Source: Monomorium pharaonis (lineage: Eukaryota > Arthropoda > Insecta > Hymenoptera > Formicidae). From it: DNA of 64,000 nt. Positions 12,600 through 23,629 of the stretch are shown here, one piece after another (positions within the stretch are counted from its first letter, which is position 1; each line of letters starts with the position of its first letter). The notes beneath the pieces are model-generated. The model searched no databases. It was not told the origin of the DNA and worked only from the letters and a program-made list of their open reading frames with translations. Position numbers and translations under genes: made by a program. Where the stretch lies: NCBI RefSeq assembly GCF_013373865.1, contig NC_050467.1:23396996-23460995 (forward strand), read 5' to 3'.

Positions 12600-13899
12600 A
12601 AAAAAAAGAGAAACGGAAAATAAAAATGATGCAGTGCGAACGGCCGGTGAACTCGCGCAGGAAATGTAGCAGAATGCGAAACGGGTCGTTTACGTCGCTG
12701 TCTGATCGGTTATGCGATCTGTCACTTGTCGGATTACCACGCGCGCTTTCTCTCGCTGAGTTTTTCTCCGGTCTGTCAGCAAATCGTGTTCACTTTAACA
12801 AATCAAACCGCATGGTACAGGTGCAAAGTTAAAACCACCAGTGATTCAAGCAAACGATTGATCCGACTCTCGCGCTAATGTAACAAGCCAAAGCGAAAAG
12901 CATTAATAAATCTTTGATCCGTGAGTTCGCACTCATCAGCGGTTGATTTTTGTATAACAGAGAGAACTACATTACACTTTCTCTAATCTCTTATCGGAAA
13001 TTTGCTCTCAATGTCGACGAGGAGTTGTTCTATCACGATTGGAAACTTTTTTAATTAATAGAAGATTCCCCTCCTCTCCAAAAATGATGAATGTATACTT
13101 TCTCCAACGAACTTTAACACAGGCAAAATTCCGTCTACTGGGAGACCTCTAACGTGGTCAGTGGCCTCTTTCCTCTCTAACACAGTCACCGGGATTTATT
13201 TCCGCGCGCTGTTTTTCCTTCACGTTCCGTGATGCAACGGTAATTGCTTCCGCGCCGATTGCAACGCGGATGTTACGGAGGTGCGTCGACCCGGCGGGTC
13301 TTTTCACACTCGGAATCGATACCGACGCCGATTAACCGGCGATTAAATCACGGCGGATAAATCACGCGAAATCAAATTTCCGAACAATCCGATAGATTGC
13401 ACGTAATCTACTTTCATGCGTTTGCACGCAATTTACAAAAAAAAAAGAGAGAAAAAGAAAACACAGCGTGTCGTGAACGCACGTTGTCGGGTATGCCGCT
13501 CTTTCCTTCGTTTCAGAACAACACCTACGGCTCCGTTATTAGGCCGTGAACTCGGGCATAAGTGGTGCCCGATGATTTCACGTGTCGCCGCCGAAAGTAC
13601 GTGTTTTTTTTTTTTATGCCGGAAAGAAAACTAGATAAATGAAGAGAGAGAGAGAGCGACCACGAGAGAGGAATCTCGGCGGAGCGCGCGCGCGAGAGCC
13701 GTGTGCGTTCTAGGACGCGTGAGAGCTTCGACTGAGAGCTTTCGGACCTCGGTTCGACATGCTCCTACGGAAACTAGCGACATTCTATTTCGCGATCGAT
13801 TTCGGTCGCCAGGAGCTTGCGAGCTTATGCGAAAACTCCGTTACCGATTGCGCGAGCAGATATTGAACTTTCCGATGTTGTAACCGACGAGCTTTGACG
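12600..13899. promoter_or_regulatory. CpG-rich patch inside receptor intron, possible internal promoter
   Basis: About 1.3 kb that is markedly richer in G, C and CpG than the AT-rich DNA on each side. It includes a GA tract near 13640-13656 followed by a run of alternating CG. On the plus strand a good splice donor (gacg|gtaaag, GT at 13900-13901) ends the patch. This would fit a non-coding first exon of a plus-strand transcript, for example one using the exon at 22677-22796. Promoter function is inferred from composition only. Confidence 0.3.
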
Positions 13900-15435
13900 G
13901 TAAAGCTTGAATTGCTTTACTCCAATCAGGGTATTACCGAGCGATTGGCATCTAATGTCCAACATCGATATGTGGTTATACGTTTGACGCGTTTATCTCT
14001 TCCTTCGAAGCCATCAATCGGATCAAGATGTTCTTGCAAGCCACGTTATCGAGCTTCGCTTTCCTAATCATCGATGTTTGATAAGATATTGACAATATCA
14101 ATTAAAATACACATTGGAGTTTGATTACACGTGTTTTTATGTATTAATTATATATTATTTGATATTAACATTTATTGGCAATTTCTTACGAGAGTAAAAA
14201 TATATCTTCGCAGCTTTTTACACAGTTAAGTGGATAAGAAAAATTTGGATTAGTTAATGAATCATAATATCGAACAATAGTCTCTAATTTCATATTTAAA
14301 GCTATTAATAATGTTAAATGTAATGTGCGAGATGATTGATATTGATTTTGTTTTAATATGATTTAAACAACTCTGCAGCGACTGTTGGTAACAGGTTACC
14401 TAAATTTCAACGAAAGCTTTTGCAAGCTTGTCAGAGTCAAGATTTCCTGGAAAGCTTTAACAAGTAACGCTATCCGGCAACCGATAAAACGGCGAGCGAA
14501 ATTTTACTTATCAACAGGCAAAAAGTTCCTTTAAAAAATTATTTGCAAAATTAATGAAAAAATATGAAGCGTATAAATAATTTAGTATTCCATTTCTGTT
14601 CTCATAAAAAGTGTATTAAATTCAATTATAATTCTCGATTATCATATTAAATTAAAAGCCTTTTAACAACTTTTCTCTCAACTTCTCTAAATCGAAATCT
14701 ATAGGAAGAAGTGTTCATTATTGATATCCTTTTACAAATGGCAAAAATTACTGAAATTGCAATAAATTATTGAAATAGTCTTGCAATATGCAATACACAA
14801 TACGTAATTTCGCGTTGAAAGACGCTGTAATTTCTGTATAGGATTACGCATTGTGTTAATTATGAATTGTCTATATTGTTTTTTGTAAAAATCTGTAGTT
14901 TACCGTTAGCTAATCGTATCGTACATGTGAACATCACAAATCACGTCACGTGATGGTATATATGTTCGTGATTATATTCCAGAGCATGCAAACTACAAGA
15001 AATAAGGACACAAAAAGTCAATATTGTGCGGGGTGAAATAAACGTAGTTAATACGTATAGAATATAAGTTGCCGTGATTACACTTTTTAAAACGTCTAAA
15101 ACAGCCAAAAAAGTGCAACTTATATCGGGCAAATAATGCTTTACAGTTTATTCTGTATTTTTATAGCAAAATATATTAATGTTTTTTATCGGCAACGCTT
15201 TTTGTATTGTTATCGTAAAATAGCATTTACAAAAAACGAATGAATGATTTTACACGAAGAATGAATTTATCATTATTTCTCTCTTTATCACGATTTCGCT
15301 AACATGTTTGTATGTACATAACGGTCGACATACATGAAACTTTATAGACCAGAGTTTTCCAAATTTGTATGGAACGTGACCTATTTTTAAAAATGTACGA
15401 ATATCGATCTATCTAATTTATGGAATATGAAAAAG

Positions 15436-15467
15436 TGAGGGAGGAAGGAAGGAAAGAAGGAAGGAGT
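15436..15467. repeat. Imperfect (GGAA)n tract
   Basis: A short purine repeat of GGAA/GGAAAG units in intron 13. Confidence 0.8.
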
Positions 15468-15778
15468 AAATTAATTATTTATTTATACCTTACTCTTCCT
15501 ACTTTTTAATTTTTATTGAATATAATTTTATATAAGTCTATTTCTCTCTGAATATGAAAGTGTAAAAAATGCGCTTATTTTCTATTTCTGTCGATAACAG
15601 CTTTGATCGACATCGATGCGAATTATTTGCATTTACAAGGAACTTAATAATTGCAGTCAGTTCACACACAAATTTGGTTTTAATTCTTACCATTGTTAAA
15701 AAATTTTTCACGACCATCAGATATTGTCGCGATCCATACTTTGTTAAAATCCTTGTTATAAACTCTTTATTTTTAATA

Positions 15779-15801
15779 ACACACACACACACACACACAC
15801 A
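15779..15801. repeat. (AC)n microsatellite
   Basis: A 23-base pure AC repeat in intron 13, about 0.2 kb from exon 13. It accounts for the TH and CV repeats in the reading frames over it, which are not genes. Confidence 0.95.
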
Positions 15802-16017
15802 TATTCTGTTTACAAACATTTTTATATATTCATACATTTTCTATGCATATTTCTCTCATATCTACAGTATTTAAACGAACTATAATGCAAGTTATGTATA
15901 TCGAAAAAGATAAAAAATTGCAGCGTTAACCGATTTTTTGTTCGAGTAATTTTGAAACAGGACCGAGAGACAATTGCTTGGTACCCGCGATTATCTCGAG
16001 TGACGTTAAAGACTCAC

Positions 16018-16173
16018 CGTTTGGAGAGAGTTCGTTGTCTCCCAAGTAGAATGGCCCTTGGCGCACTACGATCTCGTGAACGATTATAGCAAAGCTGTAC
16101 ACGTCGCCTTTCTGAGTACCCTCGGGCGGCCGTCTCTCCATCCTCAATAGTTCCGGCGCTGTCCACAGTTGTT
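16018..16173 (-). CDS. Receptor guanylate cyclase, coding exon 13 (kinase-homology C-lobe, APE segment)
   Basis: Encodes about residues 761-812: KQLWTAPELLRMERRPPEGT then QKGDVYSFAIIVHEIVVRQG and PFYLGDNELSPN. LWTAPELLR and GDVYSF[AG]IIxHEI are hallmark phrases of guanylate cyclase kinase-homology domains. The APE motif is A766-P767-E768 and GDVYSF spans 783-788. The acceptor is gtgtttgcag before 16173 and the donor is G|gtgagt at 16017. The A left by exon 12 plus AA here gives Lys761. Reading on past the donor gives an unrelated tail and a stop, confirming the splice. Confidence 0.96.
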
Positions 16174-16610
16174 CTGCAAACACCAAATTTCCTACTCTAA
16201 AAAATCGGAACGGTTCGAAAAGTTTAACACAACTTCTTTTCCCTTTTCCATACGTTCGATCGTTATTGCAAATATAAATTGTAAATATTTGAAGAGAAAT
16301 AGAAACATCGTCGAGATAAAAAAATATTTGTTTTAAATTTTTGACATATGATAAAATTGTTGATTAAATAAACATTTTTCCCACGTGTTACTATGAATAA
16401 AAACGTGTGCGTGACAAAAGAATACGTCCAAATGATTAAATCGCTAAACAGGAATACGCGTTTTCGTGTGTTTATTTTAACTATTACCTCCATAACTGCT
16501 CTCGTTTCTGCGCGCTTGGAAAATATTTGACATTGCAACTACGATCATTGAAAAAATATCGTTGCGCAAGGTACAGAAGCTCTACGAGGAGCGCATTTGC
16601 AAATACGTAC
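16174..16610 (-). other. Intron 12 of the receptor cyclase
   Basis: A 437-base AT-rich intron with GT/AG borders. I see nothing else in it. Confidence 0.9.
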
Positions 16611-16857
16611 TCCTCCAATAGGCGTAGCTGTTCCTGTCGCCATCCGCGTCCTCGTCCGCGCTCCTTCTCAACTCGTGCAAGCCGAAGTCGGCGATCTTTA
16701 GGACGAATCGTGAATCAACGACGCAGTTCGTAGACTTGAGATTACCGTGACTCTTCACTTCCGACGCATGGAGATACACCATGCCGCGCACAATGTCGTG
16801 TATCAGAGATCCCCGGAACACGCGATCGAGCTTTATCTGTTCGTTCTCTAGTATATC
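16611..16857 (-). CDS. Receptor guanylate cyclase, coding exon 12 (kinase-homology C-lobe, HGN and DFG)
   Basis: Encodes residues 679-760 and one base, starting DILENEQIKLDRVFRGSL and continuing through IVRGMVYLHAS, KSHGNLKSTNCVVDSRFVLK and IADFGLHEL to NSYAYWR. The catalytic-loop position reads H715-G716-N717 instead of HRD, so the general-base Asp is absent. D735-F736-G737 is kept. This combination is characteristic of the catalytically inactive kinase-homology domain that binds ATP and transmits ligand occupancy to the cyclase. The acceptor is gtgcacag before 16857 and the donor is A|gtacgt at 16610. The insert LRRSADEDADGDRNS before YAYWR is acidic and lies in the activation-segment region. 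Confidence 0.97.
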
Positions 16858-17681
16858 CTGTGCACCAACAAAAGGTTAAAATATCGGTGAAGCGCGCAAA
16901 GTCGGTTATTATGCAACTTTACATCCCAGTCGAATGCTCGAGTGTATGTATTGTATATTGTAAGCGTCAATATTATTGCTACATATGCGCATGGATTTCA
17001 ATTCTCGACATACAAAATATTTTGTTTCATGCGGCTCCTTTGTTTCTTTGACCAACTAAGTTTCATACATGTTAAAAATTGCAATTTGGACAAGCCAAAT
17101 TAATAATTCAATTGCTAACACTAAAGCATCATCAAGCAAGATAGATAGGTTTTCAATAAAATGGAGCGTCTTTTGTTTTGTGTACCTGCGATGCTTAAAT
17201 GAATATTAATTTACGTACGCTTGCTCACATTTGCCTCTCGAGCACTACGTAACTATATGTATGTTGCATCGTTTCCAATATTATGTATACAATATATGAT
17301 ATTGCAGATATAATTACATATATAAAATATTTTATATCTTATAACAGTGCTTAAATTACAAATACTATGACCAAATTGATCAATTTTTTAAATGAAAATA
17401 TCGAAGGAGCAATTGCTTTATTTATTTATTTATAACTAAGCCATAAATTATCTTATTAAAATTAATTTGAAATTAACTGATCAGTCAGTTATAAATTTAT
17501 AATTATTGTAATGCTAATCTTTTATAAGAAAGACGGCCATTAAAATAAATCTTATATTACAAATTGTGGTACATTTTGTAGCAATTGCACAATTATCTTC
17601 CTTTAATTGGGTGGCACGTGAGACATAATTATTTTTTTTGGCTGTCATCAAATTTAAATCGAGACACAGAATGCAATTCAC
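16858..17681 (-). other. Intron 11 of the receptor cyclase
   Basis: An 824-base AT-rich intron with GT/AG borders. No other feature seen. Confidence 0.9.
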
Positions 17682-17786
17682 CTGAAGAGATCCTTTGGGG
17701 CAGTATTCGGTTAGGAGGCAACAATGCGGCGGCTCGAGACAGGCACCGTAAAATCGTACAAGATGATCGTGCTGGAGATCCTTCAT
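17682..17786 (-). CDS. Receptor guanylate cyclase, coding exon 11 (kinase-homology N-lobe to hinge)
   Basis: Encodes residues 644-678, MKDLQHDHLVRFYGACLEPP then HCCLLTEYCPKGSLQ. This is one of the most conserved stretches of membrane guanylate cyclases: M-[KR]-D-[LV]-x-[HN]-[DE]-[HN]-L-x-[RK]-F-x-G-A-C followed by [IL]-L-T-E-Y-C-P-[KR]-G-S-L-Q at the hinge. The acceptor is tttcgcag before 17786 and the donor is CAG|gtgaat at 17681. Both borders are in phase 0. The opening ATG is an internal Met, not a start codon. Confidence 0.97.
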
Positions 17787-17998
17787 CTGCGAAAGTCACC
17801 AACATCACCACTCATATGAATTAAAGCCTGTTACATGCAATACCGGTTACTGGGAGAGAAATTATGCGGTGGGAGAAATAATTATTATTGAGAGAATTGC
17901 GTTCCGAATTGTGTGCTAAGGAGTTGTGTTTGTCAAATTAAAATTGACAAGCAATAATTCATGAAGCTCGACATGCGTTTGTAAAGTCGGTTACTCAC

Positions 17999-18076
17999 CC
18001 GCTTTAGCTCTAGCAACAAAGGTCTTGAGATTTCTACTTTGTTCCTCGGTATCAATTTTATAGCAACTTTCGAATT
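17999..18076 (-). CDS. Receptor guanylate cyclase, coding exon 10 (kinase-homology domain, VAIK lysine)
   Basis: Encodes residues 618-643, NSKVAIKLIPRNKVEISRPL then LLELKR. K624 in VAIK corresponds to the ATP-contacting lysine of protein kinases, and the following helix (LLLELKR) is the equivalent of helix C in NPR-type cyclases (V-L-F-E-L-K-x-M). The acceptor is tttgtttcag before 18076 and the donor is CGG|gtgagt at 17998. Both borders are in phase 0. The exon is in frame with exon 11, and the join reads ELKR-MKDLQHDHL. Confidence 0.95.
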
Positions 18077-18782
18077 CTGAAACAAATTGCAATTTCACAA
18101 TCGACGAAATTGTTGATTGACAATTCTTTGTTGCCGCGTAAAAATATGACTGTGAAAAAGAATACATACACACACACACACATTATATACATAGATATAT
18201 ACATATATATTGTTCTTTGTATCTTGCAAAACGTGACCTGCAGAAAAATAAATTGAAACATTGTTGAACACTAATGAATTTTAACGGATTTTTTATTGTT
18301 CAGTAACAGATAAATTTTATGAAAAAATAACTGAGGTTGCCAAAGACAATTGTAACGACACAAATCTTGAAAAAACTTGTTTAAAGTTGCAGCTGTGCGT
18401 TTACGATAAAATTATTAAATAAATCACTCACGCTACGTTTTCCATTCAGACGTACTTGTCGTGCGATTGTTTGGCGTTCTATTGAAGCAATATCTTTATT
18501 TAAAAAAAAAAAGAGAGAAAAGTTGAATATTGATTGGCAGACGTGACAACACAAGCTCGTATTCGACGTTGAAATATACATATATATATCTACATTTCAA
18601 TTGTAGATGATATACGGTATTTAATCCTATTAATGCAACTCGGAAAAAAATCAGAAATAAGTCGGAAATTTTTTTTTCTTAGCACCTACGCAGATGCATA
18701 ATTTTTTTTCTAGACTTCTAAAGTGTCATATCCGTTAGGATAACTTTGAAATTTATATTAACTATACAAAACATAATCTAAC
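18077..18782 (-). other. Intron 9 of the receptor cyclase
   Basis: A 706-base intron between exons 9 and 10. It contains a short AC/CA repeat near 18165-18182 and the candidate alternative exon at 18432-18493. Confidence 0.8.
18432..18493 (-). other. Possible alternative (cassette or stop-introducing) exon of the receptor cyclase
   Basis: A 62-base exon-like segment in the intron between exons 9 and 10. It has a strong polypyrimidine tract and acceptor (a run of T, then aaataaag before 18493) and a near-consensus donor AGC|gtgagt at 18431. In one frame it reads IASIERQTIARQVRLNGKRS, ending in phase 0, which would run correctly into exon 10. However, joining it to exon 9 at the AAG|gttaga donor puts it in another frame with a TAG after four codons. 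The open frame is reached only if exon 9 extends 13 bases to a second GT (T|gttttg at 18769). Skipping it gives the better family match (GFYK then NSKVAIK). I therefore treat it as a candidate, not part of the main model. Confidence 0.4.
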
Positions 18783-18860
18783 CTTATAAAATCCTGTAGG
18801 AACATACACATTTCTATCACCATCATCTGGTAAACTTGCGTTATCCTCAGAATATATCGT
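18783..18860 (-). CDS. Receptor guanylate cyclase, coding exon 9 (start of kinase-homology domain)
   Basis: A 78-base exon encoding residues 592-617, TIYSEDNASLPDDGDRNVYV then PTGFYK. The VYVPTGFYK phrase matches the F-[AV]-x-T-[AG]-[FY]-Y-K-G strand that opens the kinase-homology domain, just before VAIK. No glycine-rich loop (GxGxxG) is present, as expected for this pseudokinase. The acceptor ctgtttcag precedes 18860 and the donor is AAG|gttaga at 18782, a permissible but weak donor. Entry and exit are in phase 0, so it joins cleanly to the exon at 17999-18076. The weak donor matters for the possible extra exon at 18432-18493. Confidence 0.9.
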
Positions 18861-19810
18861 CTGAAACAGAAATCCTTTTTTAAATAATAATTAGAAGTAT
18901 TAGAAGAGAGAATTATGTAAAGCAGGTTATAAGTTATTAAAAAGATATTTTAATGATAGATTTTTTGGCAAATTTGGAATTGAACTTTACTGAAGGGTAT
19001 TTTCGAAACATAAAATGCTTATTAGTAATCTTTTTTAATTAAAAATAAATGCGAATTTGAGTGGAATTAAATAAAATAAATTCTTGTTATTGAACATAGT
19101 ATTCATTTTCATTTAAAAAACGTTTAATTTCCTGTATTTACAATTGTTTAAAATCTGGAAAAAAGTTATTGATATCTCAATTGCAATTGAATTACAGTTC
19201 AATGCAAATTGGTCAAAGACTCTGCCAAAGATTCCGTCGTGCTCTGTACGCTTGTGCAAATGAATGTAAAATCAAGGCTAAGGGGCATTTATATTTTCTT
19301 TCTGTTCTTTCTTTTGCTCGCTGTATAAAAAGAAAGTACGAGTACGAAATTTAAAAATGGTTTTCTTTTTTGCTTCTGTACTGTAACGTTACATAAAGAA
19401 ATGATAAGAAGCGCGACAACAGAATAACAAATAATAGAATAAAGGTATCTTCTTTATGGTTTTGTTATACTTCGGATGCTCCGGAAGGCAAGCACTAACA
19501 CTCGCGAGTACTTTTCTACCATTGTCCTGTTTTCTCTCTTAAAAGATCCTGTCTAAAATACGAATACCGTTCCCTTAGGAATTAAATTATTGGAATAAAT
19601 AAACCCTATCGAAAGTTCGAATGAAAATTCGATCATCGCGACGTTGTTTATTTTATCCACTGCTGCTTGCCGCGACAAACATTTGCTTAATCCACTCGAA
19701 TTACTTTTCGAGATCCCAGATAATCGAATCACGTTGTTCCCGCGAGCGAGGTGGCGTTATGAGTCCTACACAAGATCCCACGCGAGAGTTGCGTTTTCTG
19801 TCATATTTAC
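18861..19810 (-). other. Intron 8 of the receptor cyclase
   Basis: A 950-base AT-rich intron joining the juxtamembrane exon to the first kinase-homology exon. No other feature seen. Confidence 0.85.
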
Positions 19811-19946
19811 CATTTGACTACCGCGAAACTTATTCGCGATTAGGGAATACATGGAGCCTCTTGTCTTCGCGTTAGGCATCACAATTACGTCGTCCCAATG
19901 CACCTTCCACGTCATGGAGGCAATTTCCGCTTCCAGTTTAAAGCGC
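19811..19946 (-). CDS. Receptor guanylate cyclase, coding exon 8 (cytoplasmic juxtamembrane segment)
   Basis: Encodes residues 546-591: RFKLEAEIASMTWKVHWDDV followed by IVMPNAKTRGSMYSLIANKF and RGSQM. The pattern basic-K-L-E-x-E-[LI]-A-x-M-x-W-[KR]-[VI]-x-W-x-D directly after the membrane helix is shared by NPR-type guanylate cyclases. The SMYSLIANKFRGSQ part sits where vertebrate receptors carry Ser/Thr phosphorylation sites controlling sensitisation, so phosphorylation here is plausible but inferred. The acceptor gttttgcag precedes 19946 and the donor ATG|gtaaat is at 19810. The exon supplies the single base needed after exon 7 and ends in phase 0. The plus-strand reading frame over the same bases is a shadow. 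Confidence 0.93.
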
Positions 19947-20199
19947 CTGCAAAACGAACGACAACATTATCGGCGAACGACTCTCTCGCGAGTCACAGTC
20001 GTGAGGCACGTTAAAAAAGAAAGAAGAGTTTTACGCAATATTTTATGACCGCGTGATAAACCGCGCGCTTAAGCGTATGTGTCGTGGATTAATTCCGGTT
20101 ACAATCGCATTATCTTTCTTTCCCACGACAAAGAGTATTGCGCGCTTTTCCTTCGCTGATTAAAGAGATGCCATTTATCAACGGCAATTATCATGCCGC

Positions 20200-20202
<3 letters not shown>

Positions 20203-20252
<50 letters not shown>
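20203..20252. repeat. (TA)n microsatellite
   Basis: A 50-base pure TA repeat. It produces long Tyr-Ile reading frames on both strands, which are artefacts. Confidence 0.97.
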
Positions 20253-20259
<7 letters not shown>

Positions 20260-20675
20260 GACGGGAATATTCTTGCGATATCTCCGCCCTGCAAAGATGC
20301 AATTTGTCAACTCTGTGAACTTACATGTGCACATGTTACGTGCGTACATTCTGTTTGCACATTTATGCATCCTATCTGTTCGGTAGCCGATATCTGTGAG
20401 GCTTGTACATATACGCGAACGTGTGCACGCGACATACGACATACGACTAACAAGTTCGCAACCGCCGCGTCGGTGTGCGTATACATTGAACAGCGCAAGA
20501 GGTAATTACGTGTCGGCGTATCTCATAACCGCACACCTATCTGTCTCAGGCGGGATATTATTCCGCGCATAAAGGCTTCATGTGTTCGGAATTTCCCGAA
20601 CTAAATGAGTTCGATATATTCATCGAAAGTTCACCGTCAAACGTACGCGAGATGAATTGTAAACGATGAAAGCGC

Positions 20676-20717
20676 TATCCTACAACCTTACGTGTTTGTT
20701 AGGGGGGTTGTAGGATA
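20676..20717. other. Small perfect hairpin
   Basis: The arm TATCCTACAACC (20676-20687) is perfectly complementary to 20706-20717 across an 18-base spacer that ends in a run of G. It lies in intron 7, so the RNA hairpin would be present in the receptor pre-mRNA. The stem is too short for a standard pre-miRNA, and its function is unknown. Confidence 0.6.
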
Positions 20718-22676
20718 CGACACGGTAGTACATGTAGTTTCGTTGAACTCAATCGATTCCGTAAATTTCGGACTGTATAACTTACTCGCAAAATCTCGCG
20801 AATAAACGCATGGACTATTTTTGTGTAGCGTCGAATCGCATATCCGGTAGCATTGAAATTCGATATTTTATGTGCCGTTTGTATTTTTACGTACGTATCT
20901 ATGTGTATCAGTTTTAACCTCCACAGATATCTAATAACAAACCGCTAAAAAATGTTTTTAGCAATTTTCTTTTTTCTGTACCTTTTTTGATGAAATTCCC
21001 TCAAATATTTAATCCTTTGATAGATTATCAAGTCAACACAAAACTTGTTATTCAAATGAGACGAGTTTGTTGACTTTTTACACGAAATAATTTCGTCTAC
21101 GTTTTACGAATGTACAGTACTGCAGATACGCTGTTTGACTTTCGACGCGAATTTTCGAGACGAAACGCGTATACAGCTGCTCGTTGAAAAGACATCTTTC
21201 ACACAAGACAAACACAAACTGCATAATGTGACTGTTAACTTTTTGTACTTTGACTGCGTTACCGACATTTGCATTTTGTAAATTATAAAATTATTTCTAA
21301 TAAAATATTACAAAAATTAAATTATTTTTTTATGAAAAAATGCGAATAATTTTATATATAATTTTATTTTTAAATTTATTATATATATATATAACTTTGA
21401 AATATTTCCGCTCAACAAATTTTGATAAAAATTGCTCTTTAGGCAAGGATATCGATAAATTTAATGTTCGATGATTGAAACGACAGATACATTATTTGAT
21501 AAGTTCTCTCTATTAAACAGAGAAATCGTAAAGATCTTTTAAACAAGTTGTAAAACTATGCAACTGCGCTGTTGTATCCTTGATTAAAATCTTGCTGGAA
21601 TATATGACGTGTATAAAGCTATGTTATAATGCAAGACGATACGTAATAAACTCTGAAGAAGAACTGGAGAATTATAAGGTTGATAATAATTACCGAAAGC
21701 AGATCGTCGTAAAATGTATAAAGCTTAATGTCAAGCCAAGCATAATACTCTTATTTGACATTATTATCATTTAAACGGTAGATTGATTTGATATTTGTAA
21801 CCTATTTCATTTAATTGAAAATGTAAGGAATAAAATATTTGAAATAATTTTGTTGTATAAAACATTTCGTAGTGTCTACATGTTGGTAAATGCCTTGGCC
21901 TTAGTGTTCGTCTTTATAGCGTAGATTAAATTAGGGTATGATGGTCATACAGAGAAGATGGTTAATGGCTATAATTTCTCCAATAATTGCTAAATAATGT
22001 GTTCTTGTAATTATTTTTAGATATTTATGTAGAATTATTAAAGATAATCGATATTTAATTGTAGTTTATGTGCGTACACAATATTTGATTCTAAATAATG
22101 TTATTGTGGATATTGTATCACGTTTTTATATTTGACTGCCTGCAAAGTTTGTCATATGCTCATTAAAAATTGCCACAACGTCGAATAAATTACAGTGGAG
22201 CTGTCACAATTAATGTTAGACGCAACGAATATGCAAATTGTCTTTTCCCTGTAAGTTGTGAAAGATGGTTAATGTTTATGTTTCAATATTTTCATAGTAT
22301 AAAATTGTTATTATATTTTCTCTTTAATGTGTCGATAGTGTTACATACTTTAAGCTTCAGTAAATCAATATCAAACGCTATTAAAAAATAAAATAAAAGT
22401 ATGTTTTTTGCATTTAAAAAAACTTTGGCCATTACCCTATAATACGCTGTTGTGAACACAAGGCTATTGCTATTGTTTATTTATCAACACTCGAACAGGT
22501 AACAAAATGCATGATCGTTCTGTATATTATTCTTAAACATAAACTTTCAGAATACAGTCGCGACAAGTATAAGAAAATATTGAACATTAATTAGAATATA
22601 ATTGATGCATATATATAATATTGTATAATGCTCTTTCTGTTGCCTTTTAATTGAATCTTTTATTCATGTAATTCAG

Positions 22677-22796
22677 AAAATAACAACCTGGAGAGTGTCA
22701 CATCGAGAATGTCCTGCGAAGCTGACAACTTAGGCAGTCGGAGAGAAGGAGGAAGCGTAGGGAAGGCATCGAGCGCGTTGGTGAAGCAACCTTGGG
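22677..22796 (+). CDS. Plus-strand exon-like segment, possible first coding exon of an antisense gene
   Basis: A 120-base segment with a good acceptor (tgtaattcag before 22677) and a strong donor (TTGGG|gtaagt, GT at 22797) on the strand opposite the receptor. One frame is open throughout and contains a Met at 22709 with A at -3. From there it reads MSCEADNLGSRREGGSVGKA then SSALVKQPW, and leaves in phase 1 (CDS part 22709-22796). G+C content is well above the surrounding AT-rich intron, as seen for the true exons here. I do not recognise the protein and cannot identify its next exon in the window. An upstream non-coding exon could lie in the CpG patch ending at 13899. It could also be a chance pairing of splice-like sites. 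Confidence 0.4.
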
Positions 22797-22841
22797 GTAA
22801 GTCTAATTGATTTAAATACATTATATCTTATATATATGTAT

Positions 22842-22872
<31 letters not shown>

Positions 22873-22873
22873 A
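22842..22873. repeat. (GA)n repeat
   Basis: A GA run with one interruption, 45 bases downstream of the plus-strand exon-like segment. Confidence 0.9.
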
Positions 22874-23629
22874 ATTTGTTTTGCATTCCCTATTAACTGA
22901 ATTTAGAAAATTAGAAAAAATTGAAAAAAATTGGAGAAAAAGTTTAATAATACCTATGAAAAGAACTTCACAGAACTCTTACGGATTTTGGTCATCAGTG
23001 AAATAAAGTGAAACTATAGTATATTATAATTCTTAGCACATTGATCAAAAATTTTCCTGGGCACATAGATTGAAACTGATTAATTTTCTTTCTACAAACA
23101 TTTAAAATGTTGTATTTTCTTATTATTAAAAGTAATATTTCAAATCAAATTTTTTTGTAATAAATTGTAACGACTTTTAATGATTTTTTGATAAATAAAT
23201 AAAAAACTACAATATACTACAATCTTAGACAATTTCTAAAATCCAAAGCCAAAATCTTTGAGAATTGTGCAAGTCTTTTGTATTTAATGAATTGGTTCAA
23301 TCAGGTAATATAATACGGTAATAAGTTAAGACTATAATTTTCCACGCACATATTCGATCGCACAGTGGAAATGAAAGGAAATATCGTCTCGAATTAATTG
23401 TTGTACACAATTGATCGTGTAATGAATCCTAATTAAGATTCCATTCTCTTCTGTCGGATGATCACGATAACTACGGGTAAGAATATCACGCGAATAAATA
23501 GGTAGAGATATGAACAGGTAAATTGAAATACAAATCAATAGGAATAATGATTGTAATTTGAAAATATGATTAATTTTGTAATAAATGAAAGATATGTAAA
23601 ATTAAAGTTATGTTAAAATTTTATAATAT

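Larger units (their letters stand above)
6792..16017 (-). other. Intron 13 of the receptor cyclase (9.2 kb)
   Basis: Separates exon 13 from exon 14. It holds a (GT)n microsatellite at 8536-8604, a CpG-rich patch with an orphan open frame at 8950-9400, a second long CpG-rich patch at about 12.6-13.9 kb, a GGAA-type tract at about 15436-15467 and a (CA)n repeat at 15779-15801. The remainder is AT-rich sequence in which I see nothing. Confidence 0.75.

Noticed and set aside
16527..16733. Plus-strand Arg/Ser-rich open frame
   Set aside because: Antisense shadow of the kinase-homology exon at 16611-16857.
20191..20505. Several overlapping frames with long Tyr-Ile repeats on both strands
   Set aside because: Produced by the (TA)n microsatellite at 20203-20252.
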